This document shows, piece after piece, positions 1-7,291 of a DNA stretch of 7,786 nt. The translations under genes were made by a program, and so were the position numbers. The DNA is from Chitinophagales bacterium (lineage in GTDB: Bacteria > Bacteroidota > Bacteroidia > Chitinophagales > Chitinophagaceae), in the NCBI GenBank assembly GCA_015654495.1, contig JAATGW010000373.1, positions 1 to 7,786 on the forward strand, in the 5' to 3' direction. How positions within the stretch are numbered: the stretch's first letter is position 1; every line of letters starts with the position of its first letter. The notes under the pieces were generated by a model. The model saw only the letters and a program-made list of their open reading frames with translations, was not told the DNA's origin and did no database searches.

Positions 1-943
1 AGAAACCGTACAGAATATGATGGCATTTCGTTTTGCCAATCACGTATTTGAACCTTTGTGGAATAATAAATACATCAACCATATCCAGATTAGCGTTGCT
101 GAACAGGTAGGCGTAGGCAAACGCGGGGGATATTATGATAGCAGTGGGGCCTTGAGAGATATGATCCAGAACCATCTGCTCCAATTATTATGTATTGTTG
201 CAATGGACTGCCCGGCGGCATATAAAGCGGAATTAATAAGGGATGCCAAAACTAAAGTGCTTAAAAGTGTAAGAAAATTACCGGAGACAGAAGTATTCAA
301 AAATTTTGTAAGAGCCCAGTATACAGCAGGTACAAACAATAACAATCCTTACCCCGCCTATCGGGAAGAAGACAAAGTAGCTGCGGATTCAAGCACCGAA
401 ACTTTTGTTTCAGGTAAGTTCTTTGTTGACAATAAACGATGGAAGGGCGTTCCATTCTTTCTTACTACCGGTAAAGCTTTACCGCGGCAGGTATCCGTTA
501 TTGTAATACAGTTTAAGGATTCGCCTTTAAAAATTTTTAAAGGAGATATTGTGCCAAACCGCCTGATCATAAGCATTCAGCCCGAACTGGAAATAAGTCT
601 GCTTTTTGAAAACAAAGTGCCCGGACTCGAAATGAAACTGAAAGCGGTGGATATGGACTTTACTTACCAGGACGCATACACGGAATCTCTTCCTGAAGCT
701 TATGAAGCACTGCTGCTGGATGTTATCTATGGCGATCCGACCTTATTTATGCGTGCCGACCAGGTTGAAATTGCATGGAAAGTGGTTATGCCGGTTTTGA
801 ATGCATGGAAAAAATATCCGCTCAAACAGCTGCATTTTTATAAAGCAGGCAGCTGGGGTCCGGATGCGGCCCTGAAACTGATAGCACCCTATGCTAAAAG
901 ATTATTTCTATTGCCGAGAATCGAGAGGAAGAGTGAAAACTAA
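1..943 (+). CDS. zwf: Glucose-6-phosphate 1-dehydrogenase, C-terminal ~313 residues (5' end outside window)
   Basis: Oxidises glucose 6-phosphate to 6-phosphogluconolactone with NADP+ in the cytoplasm, the first step of the oxidative pentose phosphate pathway. The reading frame is open from the window edge; base 1 is the last base of a split codon. The visible protein starts ETVQNMMAFRFAN, which in this family directly follows the RIDHYLGK substrate-binding motif, so roughly the N-terminal 190 residues (Rossmann domain and that motif) are missing. Visible landmarks are GYYDSSGALRDMIQNH, whose His codon (173-175) corresponds to the catalytic base His240 of the Leuconostoc enzyme; GVPFFLTTGKAL, whose Lys (473-475) corresponds to the phosphate-binding Lys343; and the C-terminal AGSWGP motif. 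Many homologues have Arg-Thr-Gly-Lys where this has Thr-Thr-Gly-Lys. The in-frame ATGs at 17 and 20 are internal methionines, not starts. No pgl or gnd follows; the next gene is an ion channel 42 bp downstream. Identification is secure; residue equivalences are from recalled homologues. Confidence 0.95.
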   Translation, partial: ETVQNMMAFRFANHVFEPLWNNKYINHIQISVAEQVGVGKRGGYYDSSGALRDMIQNHLLQLLCIVAMDCPAAYKAELIRDAKTKVLKSVRKLPETEVFKNFVRAQYTAGTNNNNPYPAYREEDKVAADSSTETFVSGKFFVDNKRWKGVPFFLTTGKALPRQVSVIVIQFKDSPLKIFKGDIVPNRLIISIQPELEISLLFENKVPGLEMKLKAVDMDFTYQDAYTESLPEAYEALLLDVIYGDPTLFMRADQVEIAWKVVMPVLNAWKKYPLKQLHFYKAGSWGPDAALKLIAPYAKRLFLLPRIERKSEN

Positions 944-985
944 AATTGATTTCTAAATAAATGTTACTGTATAAAAATTCAAAAA

Positions 986-1672
986 ATGAAGAAAATCATC
1001 TCAAAACTTGTTCTCTACTGGGATGAAGAAAAAAGCCTGTCAACAATGCTATGGCTGCTTTTACTCTTCATTTTCGTTTTTGTTCCTCTCGTGAGGCCGG
1101 AAGGGACGGGTGGCATTATAATCAGGATTGTTTATTCTCTAATGCTCTTTACAGGCATTTTTTCTGTATCGAGGCGTAAAAAAACTTTAGTTATAGCGAG
1201 TATTTTCGCCATCGTAGCGATGATTGCAAATTGGTTAGCCGAATTCGAGACCGGTCGTTTCATTATGATTGCAAACGATTTCAGTGCTCTTCTGTTTAAT
1301 CTTTTTTTTGCGATAGCGATTCTTATCAAAACATTTAAACCCGGTGAGATAACCTTTAGACGGATAGAAGGTTCAATTGTTGTTTATTTACTGGCTGGAC
1401 TGATGTTTACTTATGCCTATCACGCCATTTATCTGATATCCGGGCCTGAAGCATTCAATAATATCGGTGGTCCGGTTTTAAAACACTTTCTTTACTACAG
1501 TTTTGTTACACTAACAACTGTGGGATATGGTGACATTACACCGGTTTCACCGGTTGCACGTTCCCTTGCCAATTTGGAGTCGTTGATTGGTCAGTTGTAC
1601 CCGGCGATACTGATTGCCCGTCTCGTATCAATGGAATTTGAATCATCAACCAGAAGAAAAGAAAAAAAATAA
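986..1672 (+). CDS. Six-helix potassium channel family protein (Ion_trans_2 pore)
   Basis: Predicted inner-membrane cation channel of 228 residues. Hydrophobic segments lie at about residues 20-36, 44-61, 67-84, 99-115 and 129-151, followed by a re-entrant pore helix (167-177) and a last inner helix (about 191-214). The selectivity filter T178-V-G-Y-G-D183 is the canonical K+ signature, within VTLTTVGYGDITP. The fourth segment lacks the regularly spaced Arg/Lys of a voltage sensor, and no RCK/TrkA-N or cyclic-nucleotide domain follows: the protein ends about 14 residues after the inner helix in a basic tail (RRKEKK). K+ selectivity is therefore well supported, but the gating signal is not visible. 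The ATG at 986 is the first in this frame after the upstream stop; it has no clear Shine-Dalgarno, as is common in Bacteroidota. It lies 42 bp after zwf on the same strand with no terminator between, so cotranscription is possible. The physiological role is unknown; potassium or membrane-potential homeostasis is an inference from the family. Confidence 0.9.
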   Translation: MKKIISKLVLYWDEEKSLSTMLWLLLLFIFVFVPLVRPEGTGGIIIRIVYSLMLFTGIFSVSRRKKTLVIASIFAIVAMIANWLAEFETGRFIMIANDFSALLFNLFFAIAILIKTFKPGEITFRRIEGSIVVYLLAGLMFTYAYHAIYLISGPEAFNNIGGPVLKHFLYYSFVTLTTVGYGDITPVSPVARSLANLESLIGQLYPAILIARLVSMEFESSTRRKEKK

Positions 1673-1691
1673 GTTCTTCATTTTTTACAAA

Positions 1692-1724
1692 TTCAATAAA
1701 ATAATCCCGCCTTTAAAGGCAGGA
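1692..1724 (-). terminator. Hairpin terminator in the convergent gap, best formed in the minus-strand transcript
   Basis: Bases 1705-1724 form an inverted repeat around the perfect palindrome gcctttaaaggc. In the plus-strand RNA the stem has a C-A mismatch (1708/1721). In the minus-strand RNA the same pair is a U-G wobble, so the stem is continuous and is followed by a U-rich tail (ttattttatt, read from 1704 downwards). This suits termination of the lipoprotein transcript, whose stop codon is about 40 nt upstream. It may also stop the plus-strand channel transcript less efficiently, because that direction lacks a clean U tract. This is inferred from base pairing only; no folding energy was computed. 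Confidence 0.5.
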
Positions 1725-1763
1725 CTATTAATATCTCATTTACCACTTAAACAACCCGGAGTA

Positions 1764-2312
1764 TTATCTCGCTGGTTTGTATCTGGCGAAATCAGCGACA
1801 TAATAAACTTTGCCATTACGGAAACGCCAGTTTTCCTGGTAACGGGTTGAGTCGGCTTTTCCGTTTGTACGTACTGCTTTTTCAAAAATCCACAAACTCA
1901 CCCAGTCTTCATTTTGATCATTGCTATGCAGGCAGGTGAATGCCGTAAATTCTTCGTTGAGGCTTTTAAACCCGGCACGAAAGTCTTTAACTCTTTTTAC
2001 CAATTCTTCTTTAGAAACCATTAAAATTCTGTTATCAAAAGCACGAAACTGTATACTGTCTTCAAAAAAATCACCTGTTCCAGTTATACTGTCCTGTTCC
2101 AAACGCTTGTAAAAATCAAGCGCAATCTTTGTATACTTCGGGTCGCCAATCGACCAGTCAGAAGAGTAGGTGGCTTTATAAGGTAGATCCACCGGTGGTG
2201 GTGGCGGGGCAGCTACTTCTTTAACTTCAGCAGCAGGCGCTTCTTCTTTTTTCTCATTACTGCATGAGGTAATCAGCAAAACAACTGAAAACAGGAACGT
2301 GATTTTTCGCAT
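1764..2312 (-). CDS. Lipoprotein with NTF2/SnoaL-like domain, function unknown
   Basis: A 182-residue predicted lipoprotein. The N-terminus MRKITFLFSVVLLITSC is a type II signal peptide: basic n-region, hydrophobic core and lipobox with Cys17 as the lipidated residue. The mature end, CSNEKKEE, is rich in Lys and Glu; charged and acidic residues just after the cysteine are a known surface-export feature in some Bacteroidota, so surface display is possible but not shown. Residues 25-45 form a low-complexity Ala/Glu/Pro linker including five consecutive prolines, which would hold the domain away from the membrane. Residues from about 55 to the end look like a compact cone-shaped NTF2/SnoaL-like domain, ending in strands typical of it (RYQENWRFRNGKVYYVADFA). 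No catalytic residues can be assigned, so ligand or enzyme function is open. It lies 208 bp downstream of the GH63 gene on the same strand, a distance that allows its own promoter. Domain assignment is by pattern recognition. Confidence 0.82.
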   Translation of the reverse strand: MRKITFLFSVVLLITSCSNEKKEEAPAAEVKEVAAPPPPPVDLPYKATYSSDWSIGDPKYTKIALDFYKRLEQDSITGTGDFFEDSIQFRAFDNRILMVSKEELVKRVKDFRAGFKSLNEEFTAFTCLHSNDQNEDWVSLWIFEKAVRTNGKADSTRYQENWRFRNGKVYYVADFARYKPAR

Positions 2313-2520
2313 ATTGGTAGTTTTAAGGTATTTAAAAATAATTATTAATAACGATAAGGGGAACCTTCTGTTGCCAACCCCGCAAAAATCTGAATTTCAG
2401 GCTTAAATTCCGCTATATATAAGAGAAACTTTATAAAAACTAATTACAGAATTACATAGTCAGGTCATTTAACATAAATATTCGCTGGAAAAATTTTAGA
2501 ATAAAGGCCTTGCTACATTT
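2313..2520. other. 208-bp AT-rich intergenic spacer between glucosidase and lipoprotein genes
   Basis: No ORF of useful length was seen. Reading the minus strand, a GGGG...CCCC pair (within 2354-2381) encloses a small GUU-GGC-AAC hairpin and is followed by an AU-rich run up to the lipoprotein start. It could be a weak terminator for the GH63 transcript or leader structure of the lipoprotein mRNA; neither is convincing. A TATTTTTA sequence just upstream of the lipoprotein start resembles the Bacteroidota -7 element, but no TTG sits at the right distance. Confidence 0.4.
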
Positions 2521-5217
2521 TCATCGATTCCTGGCCTTAACTGTTCTTTTCTTTTTAACCCCAGGTTCAGGATCCTCCGGCAATGAAGATCCTGATTTCC
2601 GCTTTTCACTTCTCCAGTGAACATCCGTTAAATAAATGAGCATGGCAACAAAACCACTCCAGCCCGTCTGATGACTTGCACCTACTCCGCTTCCATCATC
2701 GCCATGAAAATATTCATAGAAGAGGATATGGTCCCTCCAGTGGGGATCATTCTGAAATTTTTCAAATTTTCCATTGAATGGTCTTTGTTGTTTTTCATTC
2801 CTTAAAAATATCGAAATAAGTCTCCGTGATATTTCCTGCCCGACTTCATAGAGATTCATAAATTTCCCTGAACCGGTTGGGCATTCCACTTTAAATTCTT
2901 CTCCGTAATATTCATAAGAATGAAAAAGTGCGCGTACAATGAGTGCATTAATAGGAAACCAGATGGGGCCCCGCCAGTTGGAATTGCCGCCAAACATGCT
3001 GTTCTGCGATTCACCCGGCCAATAGTCAACCCTGAATTCCTGCCCTTGTATATGCAGCACATATGGGTTCTGTTCATGGTATTTCGAAATCGAACGGATT
3101 CCGTACTCGCTAAGGAATTCATTTTCATCCAGCATTTTAGCCAGGACTGAGCGAAGTTTTGTTTCATCCAAAACCGATAACAAACCGTTGCCGCCGTTTC
3201 TCCTGGCGGTCATATTTAATTTTAGTTCAGAATGTTGTTCAAGAAAACTGTGAATACGTGACAGCAATTCGGGATAGCGGTCATACACATTACTTTCAAA
3301 TACAGTTGCCGCACAAAGCGGGAGCAAACCAACCAATGAGCGGATTTTCATATGGAATGTTCGCCCGTCAGGAAGGCAGAGCAGATCGTAAAAAAAGTTT
3401 TCCTCTTCATTCCACATTTTCTGCTTTTTACTTTCACTGCCATTCATGGCAGACGCAATCCAGTAAAAATGTTCGGTAAATTTCGCAACCATCTCTTCAT
3501 ACACCGGATCAGCAGAGGCAAGCTCAAGTGCAATACTGAGCATATTCTGACAATAAAAAGCCATCCATGCAGTGCCGTCTGCCTGCTCAAGTCGCCCGCC
3601 CGTGGGGAGGGCCGAGCTACGATCAAATACGCCGATATTGTCAAGACCTAAAAACCCTCCTTCAAAAACATTTTGTCCGGAAGGGTCTTTTCGGTTAACC
3701 CACCAGGTGAAATTCAATAGCAGCTTGTGAAAGACCGTCTTTAAAAAATGAAGATCCTCTTTACCATATATTTTCTTTTCAACCTGGAATACAAAGTAGG
3801 TGGCCCAGGCATGCACCGGGGGATTCACATCACCGAAATTCCATTCATAGGCAGGTAGCTGACCATTGGGATGCATGTATGATTCCTGCGTAATAAGCGA
3901 AAGCTGATGTTTGGCAAATGCCGGATCAACCAGTGCAAGAGGTATGCAATGAAATGCAAGATCCCATGCAGCATACCAGGGGTATTCCCATTTATCGGGC
4001 ATGGAGATTATGTCAGCATTAGTTAAATGCCGCCAGTCGCGATTCCTTCCGTTTTTCCTGCTATGCGGTGGTGACGGATGTGCAGGATCCCCATTCAGCC
4101 ATTGTTTAATATTGAAATAATAAAACTGCTTACCCCATAGCATACCTGCCAGTGCCTGTCGCTGTACTAAACGGGCATCATCAATAGATACGCTCTTCTG
4201 TAAATCGCTGTAAAAGTCATCAGCTTCCTTCAGCCGCGATTTAAATATTTTATCGAACTCTCCGAATGGGCTAGAGAGCTCATTATTTGCAAAACGTAAA
4301 CGGATTTCTTTATAATCCCCGCCTTCAATTTCAAGATCATAATCTGCCGTAAATTTTGTTCCTTTTTTTTCAGCATTAACGGCATTTTCATCATCATTCA
4401 CCAGGTAATTATTAATGCCATCCTTGTAAAAATTTTTTCCATTATCGTATTGATAAAGGCGTTTGGAATTCGTTTCGTTATCAGTGAAAAGCAATCCGGG
4501 GTTGCCCTCGCAATACAAATTGTAATTCCCCAACGTTTTGTGCTCTATCAGAACATGACCTTTACCGGAAACAGAAAGCTGCGGAATTCCGGAATCATAA
4601 CCAGGCTCCCATGTATTGCGGAACCAGGCTGTGGGCAACAGATTTAAAAAGGCTTTCTCTGCGGCGCGGTTATGTACAGTTATTTTTATAAGAATATCCT
4701 CTTCCTTGTTTTTTACATATTCTACAAATACATCAAAATATTTATCCTCATCGAATATGCCTGTTTCGATCAGCTCGAATTCCGGTTCCGTTCTGCTTCT
4801 CCTGCGATTTTCATCAACCAGCCATCCATAGGGAAATTCCTGCTGCGGATATTTATACAGCATTTTCATATAACTGTGTGTAGGAGTGCTATCCAGGTAA
4901 TAATAATACTCCTTTACATCTTCACCATGATTGCCTTCGTTGCCTGTGAGACCAAAATATCTTTCTTTAATGATCGGATCCTTCTTGTTCCAGAATGCAA
5001 GAGCAAAGCATAGCAATTGCCGATCATCGCTGATACCCGCGATACCCTCTTCCCCCCAGCGATAGGCTTTACTCCGGGCCATATCGTGGGTGGTATTATC
5101 CCATGCATTTCCATTTTCACTATAATCTTCTCTTACGGTTCCCCATTGCCGGTCAGTTAAATATGGACCCCATTTCCGCCATCCATTATTTTCTAACCTT
5201 TGCTGTTCAGCATTCAT
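2521..5217 (-). CDS. GH63-type glucosidase (MGH1-like glycoside hydrolase), cytoplasmic
   Basis: An 898-residue glycoside hydrolase related to eukaryotic processing alpha-glucosidase I and E. coli YgjK. The start is supported by the family-typical beginning, with RKWGPYLTDRQWGTVREDY at residues 14-32. Other recognisable blocks are ARSKAYRWGEEGIAGISD (47-64), FGLTGNEGNHGEDVKEYYYY (88-107) and TPTHSY (111-116). An N-terminal beta-sandwich domain should occupy about residues 1-330 and an (alpha/alpha)6 barrel about 390-868. Candidate catalytic residues by analogy with YgjK are Asp419 in YPWYAAWDLAFH (general acid) and Glu835 in LFYEYFHGDDG (general base). No signal peptide or transmembrane segment is present, so it should act in the cytoplasm on an imported or endogenous glucoside; an inverting alpha-glucosidase action is the family expectation, but the substrate is unknown. 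The length matches bacterial homologues as recalled. The last 29 residues form a Pro/Lys/Arg-rich tail (GVKKKRTVKARNR) that looks disordered. It is transcribed away from the repeat-bearing spacer 5218-5445. Family assignment is firm; residue roles are inferred. Confidence 0.92.
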   Translation of the reverse strand: MNAEQQRLENNGWRKWGPYLTDRQWGTVREDYSENGNAWDNTTHDMARSKAYRWGEEGIAGISDDRQLLCFALAFWNKKDPIIKERYFGLTGNEGNHGEDVKEYYYYLDSTPTHSYMKMLYKYPQQEFPYGWLVDENRRRSRTEPEFELIETGIFDEDKYFDVFVEYVKNKEEDILIKITVHNRAAEKAFLNLLPTAWFRNTWEPGYDSGIPQLSVSGKGHVLIEHKTLGNYNLYCEGNPGLLFTDNETNSKRLYQYDNGKNFYKDGINNYLVNDDENAVNAEKKGTKFTADYDLEIEGGDYKEIRLRFANNELSSPFGEFDKIFKSRLKEADDFYSDLQKSVSIDDARLVQRQALAGMLWGKQFYYFNIKQWLNGDPAHPSPPHSRKNGRNRDWRHLTNADIISMPDKWEYPWYAAWDLAFHCIPLALVDPAFAKHQLSLITQESYMHPNGQLPAYEWNFGDVNPPVHAWATYFVFQVEKKIYGKEDLHFLKTVFHKLLLNFTWWVNRKDPSGQNVFEGGFLGLDNIGVFDRSSALPTGGRLEQADGTAWMAFYCQNMLSIALELASADPVYEEMVAKFTEHFYWIASAMNGSESKKQKMWNEEENFFYDLLCLPDGRTFHMKIRSLVGLLPLCAATVFESNVYDRYPELLSRIHSFLEQHSELKLNMTARRNGGNGLLSVLDETKLRSVLAKMLDENEFLSEYGIRSISKYHEQNPYVLHIQGQEFRVDYWPGESQNSMFGGNSNWRGPIWFPINALIVRALFHSYEYYGEEFKVECPTGSGKFMNLYEVGQEISRRLISIFLRNEKQQRPFNGKFEKFQNDPHWRDHILFYEYFHGDDGSGVGASHQTGWSGFVAMLIYLTDVHWRSEKRKSGSSLPEDPEPGVKKKRTVKARNR

Positions 5218-5445
5218 AAAAAAACATATTTTTCAGCCGACTTAGAACAGTCATCTTTATAATTCAATTTAGCTTTTATCTGGTTACCTGTTCAGCAAGA
5301 TGATCTCCGTTTCATTTAAACACTGCAATCGGAAACTGTTCAGATTAATAGATTCACCAGGCGAATTCGGGCGCGGACAGATTTCACCAGGCCAGAAAGG
5401 GATACGCAGTTTCTGTTTATTTCAATAGCTACGGGGAATAATATA
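5218..5445. other. 228-bp spacer upstream of the glucosidase gene
   Basis: The stretch lies between the stop of the 133-aa pore protein and the start of the GH63 gene, both on the minus strand, so it should hold the end of one transcript and the promoter of the next. No exact TAnnTTTG element was found on the minus strand. A cagaaa...tttctg inverted repeat (six-base arms, about 11-nt loop, near 5395-5417) follows the pore-protein stop but lacks a U tract. The segment 5350-5400 is visibly more GC-rich than its surroundings and carries a short direct repeat, listed separately. No ORF was found. Confidence 0.4.
5350..5392. repeat. Two-copy short direct repeat, agatt(t)caccaggc
   Basis: agattcaccaggc (5350-5362) recurs as agatttcaccaggc (5379-5392), differing by one inserted T. 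The shared ttcaccaggc cores are exactly 30 bp apart. Between them lies a GC-rich segment that includes the palindrome cgaattcg. Two copies are too few to call an array; this could be an operator pair, a remnant of a dispersed intergenic repeat, or chance. Confidence 0.4.
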
Positions 5446-5847
5446 TTAAAGTTTGTTCTGAGCAGCGGCTTCTTTGGCAGCTTTTTTCAATGCCTTCTTT
5501 TCGGCCCGTTTCTTTTCCCATTCTTCATGTGCGGATATAATAGTTTTACCAGCCTCAAGGACAAAAATCAGGTAAACACCAACGCCGATAAAAATATAAA
5601 TGATGTTGAAAATTACGCCAATTGTAGATTTGGGTGCCAGATTATAGGGACTGTTCATGGAAAGAGTTCCAACTGAATATGCAAGCGCACCAAGAAAAGA
5701 ATTGTCTTCAACCAGCCAGAAAAACATAGTACCGACGAGGATCAGCACAAAGAGCAGGAAGCCTAATGTCCGGAATACTTTATCATGAACTAACCTCTTG
5801 ATCATCTCGTCCATAAATTTTCCGGATAAACCGAGTTCAAGTAACAT
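5446..5847 (-). CDS. Two-TM ion-channel-like protein with a non-canonical selectivity filter
   Basis: A 133-residue inner-membrane protein. Layout: cytoplasmic N-terminus (1-25), TM1 (about 27-46), short pore helix (51-62), filter region, TM2 (about 76-98), then a Lys/Ala/Glu-rich, probably coiled-coil tail (106-133). This is the KcsA-like M1-P-M2 plan of Ion_trans_2 proteins, and the flanks match it well: LGALAYSVGTLS before and NLAPKSTIGVIFNIIYIFIG after, comparable to the family pattern TLTTVGYGDxAPxTxxGrxFxxxYxxiG. The six residues aligned with TVGYGD are M64-N-S-P-Y-N69, so the K+ filter is absent although spacing and flanks are kept. No frameshift explains this: neither alternative frame encodes a filter and the frame is intact on both sides. 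It may be a non-selective pore, a subunit that assembles with another channel, or a protein that has lost conduction. It starts 52 bp after the tolC-family stop with no terminator or promoter seen between, so it is probably cotranscribed. An alternative start is Met12. Confidence 0.78.
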   Translation of the reverse strand: MLLELGLSGKFMDEMIKRLVHDKVFRTLGFLLFVLILVGTMFFWLVEDNSFLGALAYSVGTLSMNSPYNLAPKSTIGVIFNIIYIFIGVGVYLIFVLEAGKTIISAHEEWEKKRAEKKALKKAAKEAAAQNKL

Positions 5848-5899
5848 AGTGGTTGATTTTATTTAATGATTGATTGTTAACAGATGCAAAAAAACGCTG

Positions 5900-7291
5900 T
5901 TACATCCCGGCCATAGTGTTAAATGAACCGGTTACCCTTAACCCTTCAATTCCAAATAATACTAATTGAAGTAATTCATCATAATACCTTTCCTGGTTTT
6001 CATACAGGTCGTTTTCACCGAGTATCAGATCCTGGTTGTCGGCCAGCCCATTTATAAAAGCTTCGTGCAGCAATTCAATATTATTGCTGGCCAGTTTTAA
6101 ATTGGCATCGGCATACCGGTATCTTTGAAGCGCATTCTGAATTTGAACATAAGTTGTTTTCCTCTCATTCTCAAATTCATTTGTAAACTGATCAAGGTAG
6201 TTGCGTGATTGGGATGCCTCTAATTTTCTTTGGTTTACGGCACGTTTTACATCCATCCCGTTGAAAATAGGAATGCCGACATTAACACCTATATAAGCGT
6301 AAGGTTTCCATCTTTCACCCTGGAATATTTTTCCCAGGCTGTTTGCAGCAGGAGTAGAACCAATCGCTGCATCCATACCAACGCTTGGTTTAGCCCTTGC
6401 CTGTTCGAGTTTTACAGATTCGTCTGCCATAGCAATCTGAGTTTGTAATAACACGCTTTCGATACGCATGGAGGGATCACTTTGCAGCAGCTGCGGCATC
6501 AATATATTTGTTTGACTTAACAACTTTTCAATCGTAAAATCACTTACAAGGACCATACTGTCCTTCTCAAGGTAATTCATCTGGAACTGTAATGCGAGCA
6601 ATGCCTGGTAATAGTTGTATCGCACGTTCACCAGTTCGCTTTTGATTCTGTTAGCGGTTACTTCAACTCTGTTTACTTCAATTTTTACAGCGGCTCCTTT
6701 TTCAAATTTTATACGTGTAAGGCTGGCCAATGTATCAATACGGATAGCATTTTGTTCAAGAAAAACAGCCTGCACTTCAAGAAGCCTGCATGTATTGAAC
6801 GCTTTATACATACCGCTGATAATATCGATCTTAAAACTGGCAAGTTGCTGGGATTGCAGTTTTTGATTTTGTAAAGCAATATTATAACTGTTGCGGTATG
6901 AAGGATTGAAAATAAGCTGGCTTACATTTATGGATGGGTACCAGGAATTATTAAAGCCGGTATTTACTGCAAGCGGTTCACCTTCCGGCAGCGTAGATGG
7001 TGCTATTGGATTTCCTCCCTCTATCAGCAATTTCCGTTTCGCAAAATAATACTGCATGGCAGCTTCAAAATTCGCCCTCGGCAGATATGTTCCGGTTACT
7101 CTTTGAAAATCTATTTTCGCAATTGATGTATCTGTAGCAGCAGCGGCAAGTAAAGGGTTATGTTGAAAAGCATAATTAATGCAATCACCGAGTGTAAAAG
7201 TTTTCTGAGCTTTTACACCAGTAGAAGTAAGTAAGGTACTAACAAGCAGCCAAAAGCTATACCTTGTCAGTTTAAGCTTGCAGTTTTTCAT
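5900..7291 (-). CDS. TolC-family outer-membrane efflux protein
   Basis: A 463-residue outer-membrane factor that forms a trimeric channel-tunnel and completes a tripartite efflux or type I secretion system. Residues 1-28 form a Sec signal peptide (basic start, hydrophobic core about 12-22, cleavage predicted after GVKA28). The mature protein opens with FTLGDCINYAFQHNPLL, the characteristic first helix of the family. The two-fold internal repeat of OEP domains is visible: WYPSINVSQLIFN (ending at N129) and YIGVNVGIPIFNG (N344 within it) are equivalent beta-strand segments, each followed by long helices rich in Gln, Asn and Leu (about 130-245 and 345-450). The length is typical. There is no lipobox, so it is not a lipoprotein-type OprM homologue. 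It lies downstream of an HlyD/EmrA-type adaptor on the same strand, which supports the efflux role, and upstream of the two-TM pore-like gene. A promoter-like site precedes it by about 60 bp. The substrate cannot be told from the sequence. Confidence 0.95.
   Translation of the reverse strand: MKNCKLKLTRYSFWLLVSTLLTSTGVKAQKTFTLGDCINYAFQHNPLLAAAATDTSIAKIDFQRVTGTYLPRANFEAAMQYYFAKRKLLIEGGNPIAPSTLPEGEPLAVNTGFNNSWYPSINVSQLIFNPSYRNSYNIALQNQKLQSQQLASFKIDIISGMYKAFNTCRLLEVQAVFLEQNAIRIDTLASLTRIKFEKGAAVKIEVNRVEVTANRIKSELVNVRYNYYQALLALQFQMNYLEKDSMVLVSDFTIEKLLSQTNILMPQLLQSDPSMRIESVLLQTQIAMADESVKLEQARAKPSVGMDAAIGSTPAANSLGKIFQGERWKPYAYIGVNVGIPIFNGMDVKRAVNQRKLEASQSRNYLDQFTNEFENERKTTYVQIQNALQRYRYADANLKLASNNIELLHEAFINGLADNQDLILGENDLYENQERYYDELLQLVLFGIEGLRVTGSFNTMAGM

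Noticed and set aside
1614..1850. 78-codon plus-strand frame crossing the channel stop and the convergent hairpin
   Set aside because: It starts inside the channel gene, runs through the terminator and ends antisense to the lipoprotein; no domain.
2856..3167. 103-codon same-strand frame inside the glucosidase gene
   Set aside because: It lies in another frame of a well-supported gene and has no family features of its own; a shadow frame.
4672..5013. 113-codon plus-strand frame rich in Ile and Phe, antisense to the glucosidase
   Set aside because: The hydrophobic look comes from the complement of charged codons (Glu/Lys/Asp) in the real gene; antisense shadow.
5218..5240. TATGTTTT directly before the glucosidase start as a -7 promoter element
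   Set aside because: It would place the transcription start at or inside the start codon, and no TTG lies at the required 19-21 nt upstream.
5350..5392. CRISPR-like repeat-spacer-repeat
   Set aside because: Only two short, imperfect copies with a ~17-bp gap, and no cas genes; not a CRISPR array.
5620..5670. Frameshift hiding a normal K+ filter in the two-TM protein
   Set aside because: Neither alternative frame in this stretch encodes TVGYG-like residues, and the frame is intact and conserved-looking on both sides.
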